Source of the DNA: Flavobacteriales bacterium
Lineage (GTDB): Bacteria; Bacteroidota; Bacteroidia; Flavobacteriales; BACL11
Direction: 5' to 3'
Assembly: GCA_002724895.1 (NCBI GenBank)
Contig: PBQB01000101.1
Coordinates: 1-10,098, forward strand
Length of the DNA stretch: 10,098 bases
Position numbers and translations under genes: made by a program. Shown piece after piece: positions 7,768-10,098 of the stretch. Within the stretch, counting starts at the first letter, position 1; each line of letters begins with the position of its first letter. Under the pieces are notes generated by a model. It saw nothing but the letters and a program-made list of their open reading frames with translations. It did no database searches and was not told the origin of the DNA.

Positions 7768-9514
7768 GAGTTATATCACTTGAGACAAAGCTAGTATTTA
7801 ATTGTAAATTATTTAACATTACACCAGGAAACTCAAAAAACATTTGTCTATTATTAAATCTCTTGTGTATAGCAAACTTTCTCTTAGTACACCAAAGAAA
7901 AACATATGGTTGATCTTCATAAATTCTAGCTTGTAATTTTAGAAGTGCATTTTTATGTGTTTCATAATCTAATGTATTATTTGCTTCTTCAATTAAAGCA
8001 TCACTTTCAGCATCTCCAAAACCACAAAAATTAGAACCTTTGTTTACCCATGAGGAAGTGTGCCATAACTGCATTGGATTTGAATATGCTGCACTGCTTC
8101 CCCAACCAGCTAACATAGCATCAAATTTATGATCACCAGCGTTTTTATAAAATAATGAAAAATCCATTGGAGTAGGTTCTGCAACGATTCCTGCCTTATA
8201 CATACTTTCTTTCATCATTAAAACAATTTCTTTAGAGATAGGAGAACTCATATAACTAAATTTGAATGAAAAAGGAGTTTTTACTCCATTAATAACTTTA
8301 TCTCTAATATTATCTCCATCAGTATCTACCCATCCAGCTTCAGTTAAAAGTTGCTTAGCCTTATCAATATCCAATGGAATTAAAGCTAAAGTATCATTAT
8401 ACCATTTTTTAAGAGGAGATACGCTAGAAGGTTGTCTCAGAGCTTTCCCATGGAACATAACTTCGATTATCTCATCAACAGGAATTGTATATGCAATAGC
8501 TCTTCTAACTTTTTTATCTACAAAAAAAGGTTTGTGTTTAATTCCGTCAGGTTTAGTATTTAATCCAATATATGATATACCATATCTATCTAAAAAATCA
8601 GAATCATAATTTTTGTTAAAATAATCCCTTTCTCTTAACTTCATTAATTTTACTGTTCCAATATTTATAGTGACATCAATCTCTTGATTTTTTAATGCTA
8701 AATATGAAGAAGCGTCTTCTTTGATAATTTTAAATATAATTTTTTCTGGAAATGCATTATTATAAACTGATGATTCTTGTGACCCCCACCAGGATTCCTT
8801 TCTTTTAAGAGTAATATACTGACTTGGTTCCCATTCTGAAACTTCATAAGGACCAAGTCCTTTTAATCTTTCAGGTTTAAATCCATTATCAGCATGATTA
8901 AAATTATTAAACCAATCAGTTATTTTATCAGTTTCTTCAAAAGATCTCGAATTAATTTCTTCAAAAGATATATTATCAAAGAGACCTTCAGGATCCCAAT
9001 AACTTCTTTGTTGAATATAAATGCCACCTAAAATAGTTTTAGCAGTCCAATTAACATCTTTAGCTTGCATTGAAAACTTTAGGGGATTATTTGGATCAAT
9101 CTCAATTGACTTAATAACTGAAGTATATATAGGTCTTATTTGAGAATTATCAGTTAAATGACAAAGCATAATTTTTGTTGAAAATTCAACATCCTTTGCG
9201 GTTAATAGGGACCCATCATCCCATTTTATATTGTCTTTCAATTCAAAATAAAATGTTTTATTATCTTCAGAAGAAGTTGGTAATTCTTTTAATAAGTCAG
9301 GTATATAGTCAAGAGATTCAAAATCTAATTGAATTAAAGTTTTCTGGGTATAATTAAATACATAACTTCTCATTATTGAGTTGTTATTATAAGGGTGGAG
9401 ACCATCTGGCTGAGATAAAATATGAGAAATTACTGTATTCTGAGAAATATCTCTTTTTTCAACGCATGAAAATAATAAAATGATTAAAATTGAAATTAAA
9501 AATTTGTTTGTCAT
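7763..9514 (-). CDS. Peptide/nickel-type ABC transporter substrate-binding lipoprotein (SBP family 5)
   Basis: This solute-binding protein captures the substrate outside the inner membrane and delivers it to the DppB/DppC pair. A lipoprotein signal (MTNKFLISILIILLFSC) puts the anchoring Cys at residue 17 and supports the start at 9514. Family-5 features are clear: an early QPDGLHPYNNNS region, the signature ELKDNIKWDDGSLLTAKDVE at 91-110, LGPYEVSEWEPSQYITLKR after residue 215, and VRRAIAYTIPVDEI in the second lobe. AGWVDTDGDNIRD and FDAMLAGWGSSAAYSNPMQL follow, the latter close to the ligand pocket. At 583 residues it is complete and normal in length or slightly long. It is the first gene of the transporter unit, eight bases ahead of the DppB-type gene. 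A candidate -7 element lies at 9532-9539. Peptide is the likeliest substrate, but members of this family also bind nickel, sugars or opines. Confidence 0.94.
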   Translation of the reverse strand: MTNKFLISILIILLFSCVEKRDISQNTVISHILSQPDGLHPYNNNSIMRSYVFNYTQKTLIQLDFESLDYIPDLLKELPTSSEDNKTFYFELKDNIKWDDGSLLTAKDVEFSTKIMLCHLTDNSQIRPIYTSVIKSIEIDPNNPLKFSMQAKDVNWTAKTILGGIYIQQRSYWDPEGLFDNISFEEINSRSFEETDKITDWFNNFNHADNGFKPERLKGLGPYEVSEWEPSQYITLKRKESWWGSQESSVYNNAFPEKIIFKIIKEDASSYLALKNQEIDVTINIGTVKLMKLRERDYFNKNYDSDFLDRYGISYIGLNTKPDGIKHKPFFVDKKVRRAIAYTIPVDEIIEVMFHGKALRQPSSVSPLKKWYNDTLALIPLDIDKAKQLLTEAGWVDTDGDNIRDKVINGVKTPFSFKFSYMSSPISKEIVLMMKESMYKAGIVAEPTPMDFSLFYKNAGDHKFDAMLAGWGSSAAYSNPMQLWHTSSWVNKGSNFCGFGDAESDALIEEANNTLDYETHKNALLKLQARIYEDQPYVFLWCTKRKFAIHKRFNNRQMFFEFPGVMLNNLQLNTSFVSSDITQ

Positions 9515-9531
9515 ATTTTGTTTTGATATGG

Positions 9532-9539
9532 CAAATATA
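9532..9539 (-). promoter_or_regulatory. Candidate Bacteroidota -7 promoter element for the transporter unit
   Basis: On the minus strand the box reads TATATTTG, a perfect TAnnTTTG match, 17 bases upstream of the ATG at 9514. Transcription would start around 9527, leaving a leader of roughly a dozen bases ending in the A-rich CAAAACAAAAT. No convincing TTTG is present about 19 bases further upstream; the nearest (9577-9574) is 34 bases away, so the -33 half is weak. Confidence 0.5.
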
Positions 9540-9574
9540 ATATTTGAATAAAAAATTATATAAATATTTTAAAC

Positions 9575-9647
9575 AAAATTTAAAATCAATAAAATTTAAA
9601 TAAAATTTGTTAGAATTTAAGATTAATTTACATTTGCAAACCAAATT
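9575..9647. other. Helically phased AATT tracts in the divergent intergenic region
   Basis: AATT cores occur at 9577, 9593, 9604, 9614, 9625 and 9644, three of them as AAAATTT (from 9575, 9591 and 9602). The middle four are spaced 11, 10 and 11 bases apart, close to one helical turn, a pattern known to cause intrinsic DNA curvature. It sits upstream of both the transporter promoter (minus strand) and the tRNA-Ser promoter (plus strand). No ORF in the 9515-9666 gap looks real. Confidence 0.4.
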
Positions 9648-9661
9648 AGTTCCTTTATTTG
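9633..9661 (+). promoter_or_regulatory. Candidate promoter of the tRNA-Ser/tRNA-Pro pair
   Basis: TTTG at 9633-9636 and TTTATTTG at 9654-9661 (one mismatch to TAnnTTTG) are 17 bases apart, which fits the Bacteroidota -33/-7 layout. The second box ends five bases before the first base of tRNA-Ser, so transcription would start almost at the mature 5' end. Confidence 0.42.
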
Positions 9662-9666
9662 TTGAT

Positions 9667-9753
9667 GGAGAGGTGCCGGAGTGGCCGAACGGGGCTCCCT
9701 GCTAAGGAGTTGTACGCTTACGCGTACCGGGGGTTCGAATCCCTTCCTCTCCG
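9667..9753 (+). tRNA. tRNA-Ser (anticodon GCU)
   Basis: The acceptor stem GGAGAGG (9667-9673) pairs fully with CCTCTCC (9746-9752), followed by the discriminator G typical of serine tRNAs. The anticodon loop CTGCTAA has GCT at 9701-9703 and is flanked by GCTCC/GGAGT. It carries the long variable arm of class II tRNAs, with a GTACG/CGTAC stem. The T loop is TTCGAAT between GGGGG and CCCTT, the stem using two G-U pairs. The 3' CCA is not encoded and must be added. It reads AGC and AGU codons and is followed 67 bases later by tRNA-Pro on the same strand. Confidence 0.97.
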
Positions 9754-9773
9754 CAAAAGAAAATTTATTTTTA

Positions 9774-9797
9774 TAATATCTATAAATATAGATATTA
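9774..9797. repeat. Perfect 11-base inverted repeat in the tRNA spacer
   Basis: TAATATCTATA (9774-9784) and TATAGATATTA (9787-9797) are exact reverse complements separated by AA. As RNA this would form about nine A/U-rich pairs with a six-base loop between tRNA-Ser and tRNA-Pro. It has no following U tract, so it is not a normal terminator; a processing signal or chance palindrome is possible. Confidence 0.45.
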
Positions 9798-9820
9798 CTA
9801 TTATTGCAAAATAAATTTTT

Positions 9821-9895
9821 CGGGGTATAGCGTAGCCCGGTTATCGCGCCTGCTTTGGGAGCAGGAGGTCGCAGGTTCGAATCCTGCTACCCCGA
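9821..9895 (+). tRNA. tRNA-Pro (anticodon UGG)
   Basis: The acceptor stem CGGGGTA (9821-9827) pairs with TACCCCG (9888-9894) and is followed by discriminator A. The unmodified-start C is characteristic of proline tRNAs. The anticodon stem CCTGC/GCAGG encloses the loop TTTGGGA with TGG at 9856-9858. The T arm is GCAGG-TTCGAAT-CCTGC. CCA is not encoded. U34 should let it read most or all CCN codons. It is probably co-transcribed with tRNA-Ser. Confidence 0.97.
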
Positions 9896-9920
9896 CAATT
9901 TTCCCCCTGTTTTTTACATT

Positions 9921-9944
9921 AGAACTACAACAAGAGTTCTTTTT
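9921..9944 (+). terminator. Plausible intrinsic terminator after the tRNA pair
   Basis: AGAACT (9921-9926) and AGTTCT (9935-9940) are perfect complements around an eight-base loop, followed directly by TTTT. It lies 25 bases past tRNA-Pro. The stem is short with only two G-C pairs, so it may be inefficient. Confidence 0.45.
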
Positions 9945-10098
9945 ATCTTACTGATAATCAATTAGTTAAAATGATTATGTATATCTGATTTATAGCTTAG
10001 ATATATAGATTTTATATTTTCTGTATATATGACATATATTTTCTTTTTATAAATGGTATATAAACAATATATATTATTGAATATCAATAAGATAGATG
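9945..10098. other. AT-rich right end without a supported gene
   Basis: I see no convincing gene here. A frame opened by an ATG at 10053 on the plus strand stays open for 15 codons to the window edge but has no supporting signal. A 7-base inverted repeat (TATATCT at 9980-9986, AGATATA at 9999-10005) is unremarkable in such AT-rich sequence. Confidence 0.5.

Noticed and set aside
8262..8609. Plus-strand open frame of 115 codons
   Set aside because: It lies entirely antisense within the clearly coding substrate-binding protein and has no recognisable domain or start signal.
9175..9357. Plus-strand open frame of 60 codons
   Set aside because: It is antisense to the N-terminal half of the binding-protein gene, with low-information composition.
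9459..9644. Minus-strand open frame of 61 codons
   Set aside because: It overlaps the lipoprotein signal region of the binding protein in another frame and covers its promoter; its Lys/Phe/Asn/Tyr-rich product reflects A/T composition.
9667..9895. tRNA 3' ends as attachment sites of an integrated element
   Set aside because: No duplicated tRNA 3' segment, integrase gene or flanking mobile gene is visible in the window.
10053..10098. ATG-initiated plus-strand frame open to the window end
   Set aside because: Only 15 codons of A/T-driven sequence are visible and no promoter or similarity supports it.

Overview
The window is strongly AT-rich and reads as a chromosomal segment of a member of the Bacteroidota, probably an uncultured, marine-type Flavobacteriales-like lineage. 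The evidence is the lack of Shine-Dalgarno-like sites (starts are preceded by A/T runs), the Bacteroidota -7 promoter element TAnnTTTG in front of two genes, a DUF5723-type outer-membrane protein beside a large lipoprotein, and the overall protein character. Genus or species cannot be read from this sequence alone.

Layout. All protein genes lie on the minus strand and are read right to left. The rightmost protein block (9514 down to 4945) is a compact three-gene peptide/nickel-type ABC import unit: a lipoprotein substrate-binding protein (9514-7763), a DppB/OppB-type permease (7754-6276) and a DppC/OppC-type permease (6270-4945), with gaps of only 8 and 5 bases. Both permeases are much longer than usual because of extra extracytoplasmic or membrane segments, and no ATPase gene is present in the window. 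After a 203-base spacer comes a second compact block (4741 down to 1): an acetyl-CoA acetyltransferase (thiolase), an NlpC/P60 (C40) cell-wall peptidase with an N-terminal SH3-like part and no signal peptide, a 680-residue Asn/Ile-rich lipoprotein of unknown function, and the N-terminal 248 codons of a DUF5723-like predicted beta-barrel protein that runs off the left edge. The thiolase/peptidase junction overlaps by one base (TAATG) and the lipoprotein/DUF5723 junction by eight.

Right of the transporter, on the plus strand, lie tRNA-Ser(GCU) and tRNA-Pro(UGG), with a candidate promoter directly upstream of the first and a plausible intrinsic terminator after the second. The 152-base divergent region between the transporter and the tRNAs holds promoter elements for both directions and a helically phased series of AATT tracts. 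The last ~150 bases contain no supported gene.

How the genes may work together: the importer would bring oligopeptides or murein peptides across the inner membrane, and the nearby cytoplasmic-looking C40 peptidase would be suited to trimming murein peptides. This link is inference. The lipoprotein and DUF5723-like protein look like a translationally coupled cell-envelope pair of unknown role and are the least understood part of the window. I found no CRISPR array, insertion sequence, defence system or phage genes.
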